A stretch of 64,000 bases of DNA from Methanobacteriota archaeon (GCA_030594205.1 JAUVFR010000004.1:34689-98688), one strand, 5' to 3'. Shown: positions 37,052 through 46,943, numbered from the stretch's first letter. Numbers and translations: made by a program. Notes: generated from the letters alone by a model not told the origin.

Positions 37052-37681
37052 CTAGAGTTTCGCCACGGCATCCTTTAGCCGATTCGAGGCCCCGGAAGCC
37101 ATTGCCGCCCCGTGACCCACGATGAGTGCCTCGAAGGAGAACCCTGTCAACTTCCTCAAGGAATCTCTGTGCTGAGCAGGGTCGATGTTGTAGGTGTCGT
37201 CCATCGGTGCGATGAGCCCGTCATCGAGGACTCGCATGCTGTCTCCGGCGATGAGAAGGTCGTGGGCCTCGTCGAGCAAGGCAATGCTTCCCGGTGTATG
37301 ACCAGGGGTGTGAATGACGGTAAGCTCCTGATAGCGGTCTCCATCCTCTAGGGGCACGTCCACTTCGACAGGTGCGTGGGCGAGGTCCCAATCGAAATAG
37401 GGCTTGCGCTTCGAGATGAATTCCGCCTCAATCTGATGGGCCGCAACCTCTGCGTCGGAGGCATCCTTCAGCGCCGCGAGGCCTGCCACGTGGTCCGGGT
37501 GAACGTGACTGATGAGGATGCTCGCGATATCCGTCGGCTTGAATCCCGTCTTCTTCAGGTAGGCGAGAACGTCCGTCGCCTGCGCGTCATCCGTCGTGTC
37601 GACCAGGATGAGCCGGTCCTCTGTCAGTAGCGCGGAGTTGGCCATGCTCTCGATGACGTGAACTCCCTTTAACAGCTCCAT
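37052..37681 (-). CDS. MBL-fold metallo-hydrolase
   Basis: ILVDTTDD...ILISHVHPDHVAGLAAL...VIHTPGHTPGSIALLDEAHDLLIAGDSM. Confidence 0.9.
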   Translation of the reverse strand: MELLKGVHVIESMANSALLTEDRLILVDTTDDAQATDVLAYLKKTGFKPTDIASILISHVHPDHVAGLAALKDASDAEVAAHQIEAEFISKRKPYFDWDLAHAPVEVDVPLEDGDRYQELTVIHTPGHTPGSIALLDEAHDLLIAGDSMRVLDDGLIAPMDDTYNIDPAQHRDSLRKLTGFSFEALIVGHGAAMASGASNRLKDAVAKL

Positions 37682-38017
37682 GCAGACCCCCGCTTACGAT
37701 GGGTCCCGGACAATTAAGGCCTTCGCCCCGCCCCCGCTCCACAACATGTGCTGAGAACTCCTTGATGTAATTGAGTTCCACCATCGGCAGGTCTGAGTGG
37801 GCGGAATCTTGGCCTAGGTAGATGACTGCGGACGCGACGTTGGCCGCTGAGTATGTTGCGAATTTGTTGATTATGGGGATACAACAAGGTGACGCCGAAG
37901 CGCGCGCCGAACCCTTATCCTAACCCGTGTAGTATCCTGATCGAGTCGCGGATGGGAGACTGGCCTCATAACGCTTTAATAAAGTTCGCCCCAATATGAA
38001 ACCCTGGAAACATCGTC

Positions 38018-38764
38018 ATGGACCACCAGACCTACAAGGATCTCTACAGGAGCCTGGTGACGCGCCGGGATCTGGAGCGGCTGATCCGGACATCCCCGTA
38101 CGACGAGGAACTTCTCACGGTCATTTACACGCACCAGGTCGTGCGAGATGCGACGAAGCGATTTTACAAGGTGAAGCGCCAGAGCCGACGCCTGCGCCAT
38201 CAGTGGAAGCAGGGTACCTCCTTCGTGGAACTCGCCCGTCGGCGGAACTTCCCGCCCATTCTCTTGGCCCTCCTTGTGATGGGGGAGGAGGGCATCTCCC
38301 GCAAGCGGTTCTGGAAGATGGTCAAGGACCTGGACAGCGTGGAGGACGATCGTCTGCGGAGAGAACTGCAGAGGGCGAGCGAAGAAGATCTCATCTACTC
38401 CCCTGCAGGAACGGAGCGTCAGTATCAACGCGGGGCTTGGGGCGAGGCCCGTCTGTGGGAGTGGCTGGAAGCCCGGGACATCCCGTTCCAGAAGGAGGCG
38501 GACCTCCGGAGCCGCTACCAGAAGACCCCCGACGCCCTGCTGCAGGAGCCCCTCGATTTCGACGGCCGTTCGGTCCAATGGATGGAGAGCAAGGCCAGTT
38601 TCGGCGACCCCTACGAAATCAGACGCCACGTGCGCCGGCAGCTTAGCCCGTACGTGGACCTCTTCGGCGAAGGTGTGGTCGTCTACTGGTTCGGGTTCGT
38701 GCACGACGTGGAACTCCGACTTCCGGACGGTGTCCTCATTACGGACGAGCGTCCGTTCTCGTAG
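38018..38764 (+). CDS. Archaeal CDIN1/C15orf41-like protein (TPD sequence-motif family, PD-(D/E)XK-like nuclease)
   Basis: QYQRGAWGEARLWEWLEARDIPFQKEADLRSRYQKTPDALLQEPLDFDGRSVQWMESKASFGDPYEIRRHVRRQLSPYVDLFGEGVVVYWFGF; TPD and ExK motifs. Confidence 0.8.
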   Translation: MDHQTYKDLYRSLVTRRDLERLIRTSPYDEELLTVIYTHQVVRDATKRFYKVKRQSRRLRHQWKQGTSFVELARRRNFPPILLALLVMGEEGISRKRFWKMVKDLDSVEDDRLRRELQRASEEDLIYSPAGTERQYQRGAWGEARLWEWLEARDIPFQKEADLRSRYQKTPDALLQEPLDFDGRSVQWMESKASFGDPYEIRRHVRRQLSPYVDLFGEGVVVYWFGFVHDVELRLPDGVLITDERPFS

Positions 38765-38840
38765 GTTCCTCCGGGGGGGTCCTCGATGAGGCGTTGTCTC
38801 GTCGGTACAGACTGGCCAATGCTGAAATACGTGGTCTCGC

Positions 38841-39167
38841 ATGCTGCAACCCTTGGCAAAGGAAGAAGAGGGCAGGCACATTCGTAGTCGCCTCCCGAAC
38901 AAGAGGAAGGGAGAGATGTTCGGGATTGCGGACCAGCTCTTGGGCGCCTCCCACATCAGGGTCGCGTCCGCCGACGGGGTGTCCCGCCTCGCCCGGATCC
39001 CAGGCAAGTTGCGCAGACGAATGTGGATTCGGGAGGGCGACCTGGTCATCGTGAAGCCCTGGGACTTCCAGCCCTCGAAGGCCGACATCGTCTATCGCTA
39101 CCTGAGGACGGAGGCGACCTACCTCAGCCGGAAGGGCGTCATCCCCGAGAGCGTGGACATCTTCTGA
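38841..39167 (+). CDS. Translation initiation factor aIF-1A
   Basis: GEMFGIADQLLGASHIRVASADGVSRLARIPGKLRRRMWIREGDLVIVKPWDFQPSKADIVYRY. Confidence 0.95.
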   Translation: MLQPLAKEEEGRHIRSRLPNKRKGEMFGIADQLLGASHIRVASADGVSRLARIPGKLRRRMWIREGDLVIVKPWDFQPSKADIVYRYLRTEATYLSRKGVIPESVDIF

Positions 39168-39184
39168 CGGACGACGGTCGGAGC

Positions 39185-39940
39185 ATGGAGGCTACACTCC
39201 GGCGCCTCGAGACCCAGGTGGAGGCCTGGCGGAAGCGGGTCAAGGACGCGAACGAGCGCAAGACCTACGACGAGGTCTTCGACCACGCGACCCTCCGCGT
39301 CCTCCAGCGCCTCATCAGTCATGGCGTTATTGACACCCTGGATTACCCCGTGGCCACCGGGAAGGAGGGCAATGTCTTCCGGGCGACGAGTCGGCACGGA
39401 GGTCGGGCAGTCAAGATCTACCGGATCTCCACCTCCACTTTCCGGTCCCTCGCCCGGTACATCAGAGGAGACCCGAGGTTCCTTCGGGTTGGGGGGAGCC
39501 GGCGTAAGCTCATCTTCGCTTGGGCCACCAAGGAGTTCAGGAACCTGACTCGCATGCGGCAGTTCCACGTTCGGGTCCCGCCTCCGCTCGTCGTTCGGGA
39601 CAACGTCCTGGTCATGGGTTACCTCGGGAGCAAAGCCCGTCCCGCTCCCGAGCTGCGTCACGTGCGGGTCGACGACCCGGAGCGCCTTCTCCACCTCCTC
39701 CTCCTGGACCTGAAACGGCTGCACCGAGCGGGCCTCGTGCACGGCGACTTGAGCGAGTACAACCTCCTCCTCTGGCGGGGCCTGCCCTACATCATCGACG
39801 TGGGCCAGGCGGTTCCGCTGGCGCATCCGCGGGCCGAGGAGTGGTTCCTCCGGGACATGCGGAACCTCGCGCGCTATCTGCGGACCCTCGGCCTGGACAT
39901 CGACGAAGAAGAGCTGGGTCGTAGGGCCCGGGGTGGTTAG
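39185..39940 (+). CDS. rio1: RIO1 family serine kinase
   Basis: ATGKEGNVFRA...AVKIYRISTSTFRSLARYIRGDPRF...LVHGDLSEYNLL...YIIDVGQAV. Confidence 0.95.
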   Translation: MEATLRRLETQVEAWRKRVKDANERKTYDEVFDHATLRVLQRLISHGVIDTLDYPVATGKEGNVFRATSRHGGRAVKIYRISTSTFRSLARYIRGDPRFLRVGGSRRKLIFAWATKEFRNLTRMRQFHVRVPPPLVVRDNVLVMGYLGSKARPAPELRHVRVDDPERLLHLLLLDLKRLHRAGLVHGDLSEYNLLLWRGLPYIIDVGQAVPLAHPRAEEWFLRDMRNLARYLRTLGLDIDEEELGRRARGG

Positions 39941-40478
39941 GTTGCTGTACACACGCATTCCCATGGACCGGCTCGGCGTTCTGATCGGGCCCGAGGGCCG
40001 GACGAAGAAGGCCCTGGAGGAGATGACCGGCGTTCACCTCGACGTCGACTCCAAGACGGGGGAGGTGACCATCGACGAGTCGCGGAGCGACGATCCCTCC
40101 CTGGGGCTCCGGGTCAAGGACGCTGTGACCGCCATCGCCCGAGGCTTCTCGGAGGCGCGGGCCCTCCGACTCCTGGAGGACGAGACCTACCTCCGTATCT
40201 ACTCCGTGAAAGACTATGCCGACATGCGGCCTCGACGGCTTCAGCTCAAGGGACGGGTCATCGGCGCCAAGGGGAAGACCCGTTCCCTCATCGAGGAGCT
40301 GTCGGGTGCGTACGTATCGGTCTATGGCCTAACTATCTCCGTCATCGGTCGAACCTTTCCCCTGGATGTGGCCTGCCGAGCCGTAGAGATGCTCCTCCGT
40401 GGCAGCGAGCACGCGGCGGTCTATCGCTATCTGGAGCGCATGCGGGCGGCCCTCCGGGAAGAGGAGAAGGCCTTCTAG
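39933..40478 (+). CDS. KH-domain RNA-processing protein (Pno1/Dim2-like)
   Basis: IPMDRLGVLIGPEGRTKKALEEMTGVHLDVD...LKGRVIGAKGKTRSLIEELSGAYVSVYG; overlaps rio1 end. Confidence 0.93.
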   Translation: MVRLLYTRIPMDRLGVLIGPEGRTKKALEEMTGVHLDVDSKTGEVTIDESRSDDPSLGLRVKDAVTAIARGFSEARALRLLEDETYLRIYSVKDYADMRPRRLQLKGRVIGAKGKTRSLIEELSGAYVSVYGLTISVIGRTFPLDVACRAVEMLLRGSEHAAVYRYLERMRAALREEEKAF

Positions 40479-40533
40479 GGTCGGCCAAGCCTTTTTACCG
40501 CCTCCCTCCATCGGCTTTCGGCCCGGGGTGGCC

Positions 40534-43179
40534 ATGCGGAGGTTTGTCTACAGCTTCCAAGAGGGCGTCGGGCGGGACAGGGCCATCCTCGGGGGCAAGG
40601 GGTTTGGCCTAGCCGAGATGACGGGGCTCGGTCTCCCCGTTCCTCCTGGGTTCACCATCACCACGGCAGCCTGTCGGGCCTATTTGGAGTCCGGAAAACT
40701 CCCGGCGGGGTTGAAAGACGAGGTCAGCACGAACCTCCAGGCCCTTGAGGAGGCGACCGGCCGCCGGTTCGGGGATCCGGTGAATCCTCTCCTGGTCTCC
40801 GTGCGCTCGGGGGCCCCCATCTCGATGCCGGGGATGATGGATACCGTCCTGAACCTCGGGTTGAACGACGAGACGGTGAAGGGCTTAGCCCACCAGACCG
40901 GCAACGAAACCTTCGCCCTCAACAGCTACCGTCGACTCCTTTCCATGTTCGGGGACACGGTGGCCGGAATCCATCGGTCGCGGTTCGAGGATCACCTGGA
41001 ACGGGTGAAGGCGGCGGCGGGGCTGAAGGACGACACCGAGCTGGACGCGGATGCCTGGAGGGAGGTCGTCGCGGCCTACGAGGCGGTCTTGGACGCCGAG
41101 GGGCAGCGCGTTCCGCAGGACCCCCACGATCAGTTATGGGAGGCGATCTCCGCGGTGTTCCGCTCCTGGAACAGCGACAGGGCGGTGAAGTACCGGGCGG
41201 AGATCGGCATCCCCGAGGACCTGGGCACCGCCGTGAATGTGCAGGCCATGGTGTTCGGCAACCGAGGAGTCAACAGCGGGACGGGTGTCGCCTTTACGCG
41301 CGATCCCGCCACGGGGACGCGAGCGCTCTACGGGGAATACCTCCTAAACGCCCAAGGTGAGGACGTCGTCGCGGGCATTCGAACCCCGCAACCCATCCGG
41401 CGGCTCCAGGAGGACATGCCCTCCATCTTCGGAGAGTTCTCCCAGATAGCCGAGCGGTTGGAGAACCACTTCCGAGACGTTCAGGACATCGAGTTCACCA
41501 TCGAGGAGGGACGGCTCTTCATCCTCCAGACTCGCACGGGCCAGCGAGCCGCGGGAGCCGCGGTGAAGGTGGCAGTGGACATGGTCGAGGAGGGCCTCAT
41601 CTCTCCGGAGGAGGCCGTACGCCGGGTGAGTCCCGAACAGGTGGAGCAACTTCTGCATCGGCAGATCGATCCCACGGCGGAGCTGGAAGTCCTCGCTACG
41701 GGCCTGAACGCATCGCCGGGCGCCGCCGTAGGTTCCGTGACATTCGACCCGACGGAGGCCGAGGAAGCTGCATCGGCGGGAGAGGCCGTCATCCTCGTCC
41801 GCCTCGAAACCACGCCCGACGACATCCACGGCATCGTCGCCGCCCAGGGGGTCCTCACGGGGCGCGGGGGACGAACCTCTCACGCGGCGATCGTTACGCG
41901 CGGCATGGGGAAGCCGTGTGTGGCGGGGTGCGAGGCCCTCCGCATCGACTACGGAGCCCGAACCTTCAGCGTAGGAGACCGGGTTGTCCGGCAGGGCGAC
42001 CTTCTTACCATTGATGGCACAACGGGCCGGGTGTTCCTGGGCGAGGCTCCCCTCGTGGAGCCCGAGATGACCGAGGAGTTTCGAAGCCTCCTGAAGATGG
42101 CCGACGCCGTGCGCCGCTTGGGGGTGCGTGCCAACGCCGACACCCCCGAGGACGCGGCTCGAGCCCGGGAACTGGGGGCCGAGGGCATCGGGCTCTGCCG
42201 CACGGAACACATGTTCATGCAGGCCGACCGCCTCCCTATCATGCAGGCCATGATCCTGGCGACCTCCCGGGAGGAGCGACTTCAGGCCCTCAACCAGCTC
42301 CTACCGCATCAGCGGGACGACTTCGTCGCCATCCTGAAGGAGATGGAAGGACTGCCGGTCACCATCCGGCTCCTGGACCCGCCCCTCCACGAGTTCCTCC
42401 CGCGGTTTGAGGAGCTACTGGTGGAGGTAACGGAGCTCCGCCACGAGAGGGGAGAGGAACAGAAGTTGCGCGCCAAAGAGGCCCTCCTCGAGCGCGTGGC
42501 CGCCTTGCGGGAGATCAATCCCATGCTCGGGCTGCGAGGGTGCCGACTGGGCCTCCTCTACCCCGAGATCAACGAGATGCAGGTCCGCGCCATTCTCGAA
42601 GCGGCCTCCGAGCTGGGGAAGCAGGGATACGAAGTCTTCCCGGAGATCATGATTCCCCTAGTGGGCCACCCCAACGAGCTGCTGCGGGTGAAGGAGGATC
42701 TGGAACGCGTTGCCCAAGATGTGATGGAGGAGCAGGGCGCGGAGGTCTCCTACGCCTTCGGAACCATGATCGAGGTTCCACGTGGGGCCCTAGTGGCCGA
42801 CGAGATCGCCCAGGAGGCGGAATTTTTCTCCTTCGGGACCAACGACCTGACACAGACCACCTACGGATTCAGTCGGGACGATGCCGAGGGGAAATTCTTG
42901 GTGCGATACCTGGAGGACGGTTACATCCTCGAGGAGAATCCCTTCGAGGTTCTCGATGAGAAGGGCGTGGGGGAGCTAATGCGCATCGCGGTCGAGAGAG
43001 GACGTGCCACTCGCCCCGATCTCAAAATTGGAATCTGCGGGGAGCACGGCGGGGAACCCCGGAGCATCGGGCTCTGTCACCGGCTCGGCCTGGACTACGT
43101 CTCCTGCTCTCCCTTCCGGATTCCCGTGGCCCGCCTTGCGGCCGCACACGCGGCGCTGGAGGAGATTGACGAGACGTGA
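40534..43179 (+). CDS. ppdK: Pyruvate, phosphate dikinase
   Basis: LGGKGFGLAEMTGLGLPVPPGFTITT...GGRTSHAAIVTRGMGKPCVAGCEAL...GTMIEVPRGALVADEIAQEAEFFSFGTNDLTQTTYGFSRDD. Confidence 0.97.
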   Translation: MRRFVYSFQEGVGRDRAILGGKGFGLAEMTGLGLPVPPGFTITTAACRAYLESGKLPAGLKDEVSTNLQALEEATGRRFGDPVNPLLVSVRSGAPISMPGMMDTVLNLGLNDETVKGLAHQTGNETFALNSYRRLLSMFGDTVAGIHRSRFEDHLERVKAAAGLKDDTELDADAWREVVAAYEAVLDAEGQRVPQDPHDQLWEAISAVFRSWNSDRAVKYRAEIGIPEDLGTAVNVQAMVFGNRGVNSGTGVAFTRDPATGTRALYGEYLLNAQGEDVVAGIRTPQPIRRLQEDMPSIFGEFSQIAERLENHFRDVQDIEFTIEEGRLFILQTRTGQRAAGAAVKVAVDMVEEGLISPEEAVRRVSPEQVEQLLHRQIDPTAELEVLATGLNASPGAAVGSVTFDPTEAEEAASAGEAVILVRLETTPDDIHGIVAAQGVLTGRGGRTSHAAIVTRGMGKPCVAGCEALRIDYGARTFSVGDRVVRQGDLLTIDGTTGRVFLGEAPLVEPEMTEEFRSLLKMADAVRRLGVRANADTPEDAARARELGAEGIGLCRTEHMFMQADRLPIMQAMILATSREERLQALNQLLPHQRDDFVAILKEMEGLPVTIRLLDPPLHEFLPRFEELLVEVTELRHERGEEQKLRAKEALLERVAALREINPMLGLRGCRLGLLYPEINEMQVRAILEAASELGKQGYEVFPEIMIPLVGHPNELLRVKEDLERVAQDVMEEQGAEVSYAFGTMIEVPRGALVADEIAQEAEFFSFGTNDLTQTTYGFSRDDAEGKFLVRYLEDGYILEENPFEVLDEKGVGELMRIAVERGRATRPDLKIGICGEHGGEPRSIGLCHRLGLDYVSCSPFRIPVARLAAAHAALEEIDET

Positions 43180-43985
43180 TAGACATCGTCGCCCAGACAG
43201 GACTTCTCGCGGTTCCTGTGGTTTTGGTCCTCATCCTCTTCGCCTTCCTCCCGCCCGTCATCTTCGTCATCTGGTTCCGGAATGCGGAGCGCTACGAGCG
43301 AGAGCCCTGGAGCCAGGTCTTTCGGGCCTTCGGCTGGGGTGCCTTCATCGGCGTTATCGTCGCCATCATCTTGAGCCTCATCCTGGCTGCCGTTCTCTTG
43401 GGGGCCGGTACCTTCGTGCTGCAGCACATCCACGTAGGCCTTGCCGAAGCGCTAGACGCCCAACTGAACCTTAGTGTCCTTATCCTCCTCGTCGTCGTCG
43501 CCCCCATTGCCGAGGAGTTCGCGAAGGGGCTCGGAGTGTTCCGAGTGCGACAGCACATTGACGAAGTCGAGGACGGCGTTGTCTACGGCGCCGCCGCCGG
43601 GCTGGGATTCGCCGCGACGGAGAACGTAATATTTGGGGCCGTCGCCTTTGCCGCCGCAGGGTTGGGGGCGTCGCTGATCCTCATCGGTATGCGAAGCTTC
43701 TCGTCCGCCCTCCTTCACGCGGCGGCAACCGGGACCTTCGGGTACGGCGTCGCGGTCAGCAAGCTGGTGTCCGGCAAGAAGCTGCTCCCCTTCTACCTCC
43801 TCGCCGTCCTCATGCACGGGATCTACAACTTCTTCGCCGGCCTGGGCGAGCTCTTCGTCCAGGACATTGGTGTCGCGGCCGCCTCCATCGGGCTCATCGT
43901 GGCCGTGGTGTTGGCCCTCATCGCCATCAACCTCACCCGATCCACCATCGCCCGGTACGACCGGCCAACCCAGCCGCCTGCGTAG
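43176..43985 (+). CDS. PrsW-family intramembrane metalloprotease
   Basis: RYEREPWSQVFRAFGWGAFIGV...APIAEEFAKGLGVF...DGVVYGAAAGLGFAATENVIF...LLHAAATGTFGYG; GTGA overlap with ppdK. Confidence 0.9.
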   Translation: MIDIVAQTGLLAVPVVLVLILFAFLPPVIFVIWFRNAERYEREPWSQVFRAFGWGAFIGVIVAIILSLILAAVLLGAGTFVLQHIHVGLAEALDAQLNLSVLILLVVVAPIAEEFAKGLGVFRVRQHIDEVEDGVVYGAAAGLGFAATENVIFGAVAFAAAGLGASLILIGMRSFSSALLHAAATGTFGYGVAVSKLVSGKKLLPFYLLAVLMHGIYNFFAGLGELFVQDIGVAAASIGLIVAVVLALIAINLTRSTIARYDRPTQPPA

Positions 43986-43993
43986 GGGACCAT

Positions 43994-44659
43994 ATGGGAT
44001 GGTTGGAGACCCCGGACGGACGGCTTCGAGTCGGCAAGGTCCTCGGCCTCGTCCGTAACTACCGCGCCCACGCCGAGGAAAGCGGGATGCAGCCGCCGTC
44101 GGAACCCGTGTTTTTCCTCAAACCCACTACGGCGCTCTTACCCGATGGAGGACGCCTCGTCGTCCCGCCCGACGCGGGTGTCCTCGATGCCGAGGCGGAG
44201 CTGGCCCTCGTCATCGGGGAGACGACGAAAGCGGTCCCTGCCGCGCAGGCGGACGCGTCCATCCTGGGGTACTGCGCCTTCTTGGACATCACGGCTCGCG
44301 ATCTGCAGCGACATGCCATGGCGGAGGGACTTCCGTGGACGTTAGCGAAGGGGATGGACGGTTTCGCGCCCATCTCCGCCCTTCGGCCCAGGGAGGAGGT
44401 GGGGGATCCCCACAACCTCGACATTCGCCTGGCAGTAAACGGGGAGGGGGCGCAGCAGGGATCCACGGCGGAGATGGTCCACCGTATCCCCGAGATCGTG
44501 GCCGCCGTTTCGGCCCGGCTCACCCTGGAACGGGGGGACGTGATCGCGACGGGGACCCCAGCCGGGGTCCCGCGGATCGGGGCGGGGGATCAGCTGGACC
44601 TTCGCATCCCCAGCGTGGGGCGACTCCGGGTCACGGTGAAGGCGTCGGGCTCCCCCTGA
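43994..44659 (+). CDS. Fumarylacetoacetate hydrolase family protein
   Basis: KVLGLVRNYRAHAEE...PVFFLKPTTAL...EAELALVIGETTKA...VIATGTPAGVPRI. Confidence 0.93.
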   Translation: MGWLETPDGRLRVGKVLGLVRNYRAHAEESGMQPPSEPVFFLKPTTALLPDGGRLVVPPDAGVLDAEAELALVIGETTKAVPAAQADASILGYCAFLDITARDLQRHAMAEGLPWTLAKGMDGFAPISALRPREEVGDPHNLDIRLAVNGEGAQQGSTAEMVHRIPEIVAAVSARLTLERGDVIATGTPAGVPRIGAGDQLDLRIPSVGRLRVTVKASGSP

Positions 44660-44665
44660 TGTCCC

Positions 44666-44812
44666 CTACCGCTCAATCTCCAGCAGGTCGAGACAATCGA
44701 AGCAGTAGCCCTGCCTTCGGTCGTTAGGGAGGAGGATGAGTCTCGCTCCACAGCGGCGGCAATAGCCCACGCGGTCCTCCGAATCCTCGAACTGCCTCGC
44801 GTCCCTCCGCAA
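44666..44812 (-). CDS. Small zinc-ribbon protein (48 aa)
   Basis: MRRDARQFEDSEDRVGYCRRCGARLILLPNDRRQGYCFDCLDLLEIER, two CxxC knuckles; TTG start; below ORF-track length cut-off. Confidence 0.5.
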   Translation of the reverse strand: MRRDARQFEDSEDRVGYCRRCGARLILLPNDRRQGYCFDCLDLLEIER

Positions 44813-44944
44813 CTCAAATGCGATGGCTCGTCCCCCTCAAACCCACCCGGCTTCAGCGGGAGAACCATGCGTTATATTAAGGTTTTCAATCGCCGATCCG
44901 GCCCTCCCCGGCCCCTTTATCTGACCCGCCCTCCTGGAACCCCC

Positions 44945-45541
44945 GTGACCCTCTTTGTGACCCTCGAGGGCATCGACGGGACGGGGAAGACCACCCTGGC
45001 GAAGAGCCTCGCGGATCGCCTCCAGGACCGGGGATATGACGTCGTCCGGACGAAGGAGCCGACGGATTGTTGGTTGGGGGAGGCCGTCCGACGGGCGGTG
45101 GATGAGGACGAGGATCCCCGGATCCAGGCCCTCCTCTTCTTGGCCGACCGGAGCCTGCACCAAGAGAAAATCGAGGAGTGGCTTTCCCTGGGCCGCGTCG
45201 TTCTTTGCGATCGCTATCACGACTCCACTCTGGCCTACCAGACGGTGGCCCTGGAAGGAAAGGTGGACCGCCCGCGGGAATGGCTGGAGCGGGCCTCCGC
45301 GTTCCTTAGCCTCGAGCCGGACCTCACCCTGCTCCTTCTCCTTGATCCCGCCGAGGGGTTGGCACGCATCGCCACGCGCGCCAGAAGCCCCTTCGAGCGG
45401 GCGGCCTTCCTGACGAAGGTCCAGCGGGCGTACGAAGAGATGGCCGTCCCCCCCCGTTTCGTGAAGCTCGATGCGACCCTTCCTCCGGAAGAGCTTGCCG
45501 AGGCGGCCGAACGGTCCGTCCTCCAACGGCTTCAGGCCTGA
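44945..45541 (+). CDS. tmk: Thymidylate kinase
   Basis: LFVTLEGIDGTGKTTLAKSLADRL...VVRTKEPT...VVLCDRYHDSTLAYQ; GTG start at 44945. Confidence 0.95.
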   Translation: MTLFVTLEGIDGTGKTTLAKSLADRLQDRGYDVVRTKEPTDCWLGEAVRRAVDEDEDPRIQALLFLADRSLHQEKIEEWLSLGRVVLCDRYHDSTLAYQTVALEGKVDRPREWLERASAFLSLEPDLTLLLLLDPAEGLARIATRARSPFERAAFLTKVQRAYEEMAVPPRFVKLDATLPPEELAEAAERSVLQRLQA

Positions 45542-45681
45542 TCGATTCCGTTTCCGTTCTTCGCCATGAGGAACGCGCGGGCGAAGACCGTGGCAAGCTC
45601 CACGTCCCCCCGGTTCAGGTGGATGAGAAAGGCTCGGCTATACACCTGCTTAATTCGGGGAGGATTGCGGCTCACCGACAC
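45532..45681 (-). CDS. Possible small protein (49 aa)
   Basis: MSVSRNPPRIKQVYSRAFLIHLNRGDVELATVFARAFLMAKNGNGIDQA fills an otherwise empty gap; GTG start. Confidence 0.3.
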   Translation of the reverse strand: MSVSRNPPRIKQVYSRAFLIHLNRGDVELATVFARAFLMAKNGNGIDQA

Positions 45682-45785
45682 GGTCTCGAGGAGTCGGCTT
45701 TTTGAGTCTGTCGCTATGAGAATCCGGGCTGATTCCAGACGGGACCGCCGCGGGGGCCTTTATCATGCGAGGGGGTTGGGGGTCC

Positions 45786-46073
45786 ATGAGCACGGCCCTG
45801 GAGGAGAAGCTGGAGAGAGACCTGGCGCTGACAGGGAGGGCCTTGGAAAAGGTCAAGGTCATCGCCCCGGAGCAGTCGTACGTCCGGAAGATCGCCCAGG
45901 ACTTCCTCGGGATGGCTCGATCCTACTTCGAGGACGCTGGCCACTTCCGGTCGGAGGGGCGGGCCTTGGAGGCCTTCGCCGCCGTGAACTATGCCCACGG
46001 ATGGCTCGACGCGGGGGCGCGCCTGGGCGTCCTCGACGTGGGGGGGGACGACCGGCTGTTCACGCTCCTCTGA
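45786..46073 (+). CDS. DUF357 domain protein
   Basis: DFLGMARSYFEDAGHFRSEGRALEAFAAVNYAHGWLDAGARLGVLDVGGDDRLF. Confidence 0.85.
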   Translation: MSTALEEKLERDLALTGRALEKVKVIAPEQSYVRKIAQDFLGMARSYFEDAGHFRSEGRALEAFAAVNYAHGWLDAGARLGVLDVGGDDRLFTLL

Positions 46074-46943
46074 TCAGAGGACCCGGGCGCCTCGGTTGTC
46101 TACGCCCACGACGTAGACGTCCCCCGCCTCGGCCAAGGCCTCCCGCAAACGCCCCGTCTGTCCGATGGCGAAGACCGAGTTGCCGAGAAAGACCATGGAG
46201 GCCTGCCCGTAGAGGCTCGCCCGCATGACCGCCGCCTGAATCTCCGAAGTCGCCATCAGCGTCTGGCGGGCGAACAGCCAGGAGAGGCGGAAGAAGCTCT
46301 CGAGATCTCGCCGGGGTAGGAAGCGCCCGACCATCCGCTCCCCGACCCCGTTCACGCTCCTCCGAATCATGGGGTTGTCCAGGATGTCCTTCGTGTACGT
46401 CGGCGGACCGAGCACCCCCAAGACAACCTCCGCTTCCAGGGGGATGCGATGAACCAGGCCGTGGGGGGGCGCCCCGGGCTTCTCGCGAATGTCGAGACCG
46501 CCTAGGGCCTGGGGGTACACGTCGCCGAGGCCCGTCTTCGCCTCAACCTCCGCGCGGTGGGCGAGGCCGATCAGTTCGTCACGGCCATGGGGCTGTCCCT
46601 GCGCCGCGTTCAAGGCCAGAAGGGTGCTGAGGGCCCCCGCGCCGCTCATGCCGAAACCCTGGCCGACGGGGAGCTGGAGTGTCGAATCCACACGCACCTC
46701 GAGGGGCTCCTCCAGGTACAACTCCACCGCTCGTTGCGTGGTCTCGGCCGACTCCTCACGGCCGTCGAGGCGCACCGTCACCCGCGCCTCCGCGGCCTCC
46801 TCGATTCGGACCCGCGTTTCGACCCCGCGGGTCAGGCTGAGACCGGCCCCCCGAGAACCCGCGCGAAGCGGGTCCTCATCCGGGCACATCTGGAAGAAGG
46901 CCGTAAGATGCCCAGGACAGAAGGCCCTAGCCTCCGAGGCCAT
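46074..46943 (-). CDS. Archaeal pantoate kinase (GHMP family)
   Basis: AFCPGHLTAFFQ...GSRGAGLSLTRGV...LPVGQGFGMSGAGALSTLLALN...TGLGDVYPQALGGLDIREKPG. Confidence 0.92.
   Translation of the reverse strand: MASEARAFCPGHLTAFFQMCPDEDPLRAGSRGAGLSLTRGVETRVRIEEAAEARVTVRLDGREESAETTQRAVELYLEEPLEVRVDSTLQLPVGQGFGMSGAGALSTLLALNAAQGQPHGRDELIGLAHRAEVEAKTGLGDVYPQALGGLDIREKPGAPPHGLVHRIPLEAEVVLGVLGPPTYTKDILDNPMIRRSVNGVGERMVGRFLPRRDLESFFRLSWLFARQTLMATSEIQAAVMRASLYGQASMVFLGNSVFAIGQTGRLREALAEAGDVYVVGVDNRGARVL

Noticed and set aside
39320-39340. GGCGTTATT half-site resembling the suf palindrome
   Set aside because: Only one arm, inside the rio1 coding sequence; likely chance
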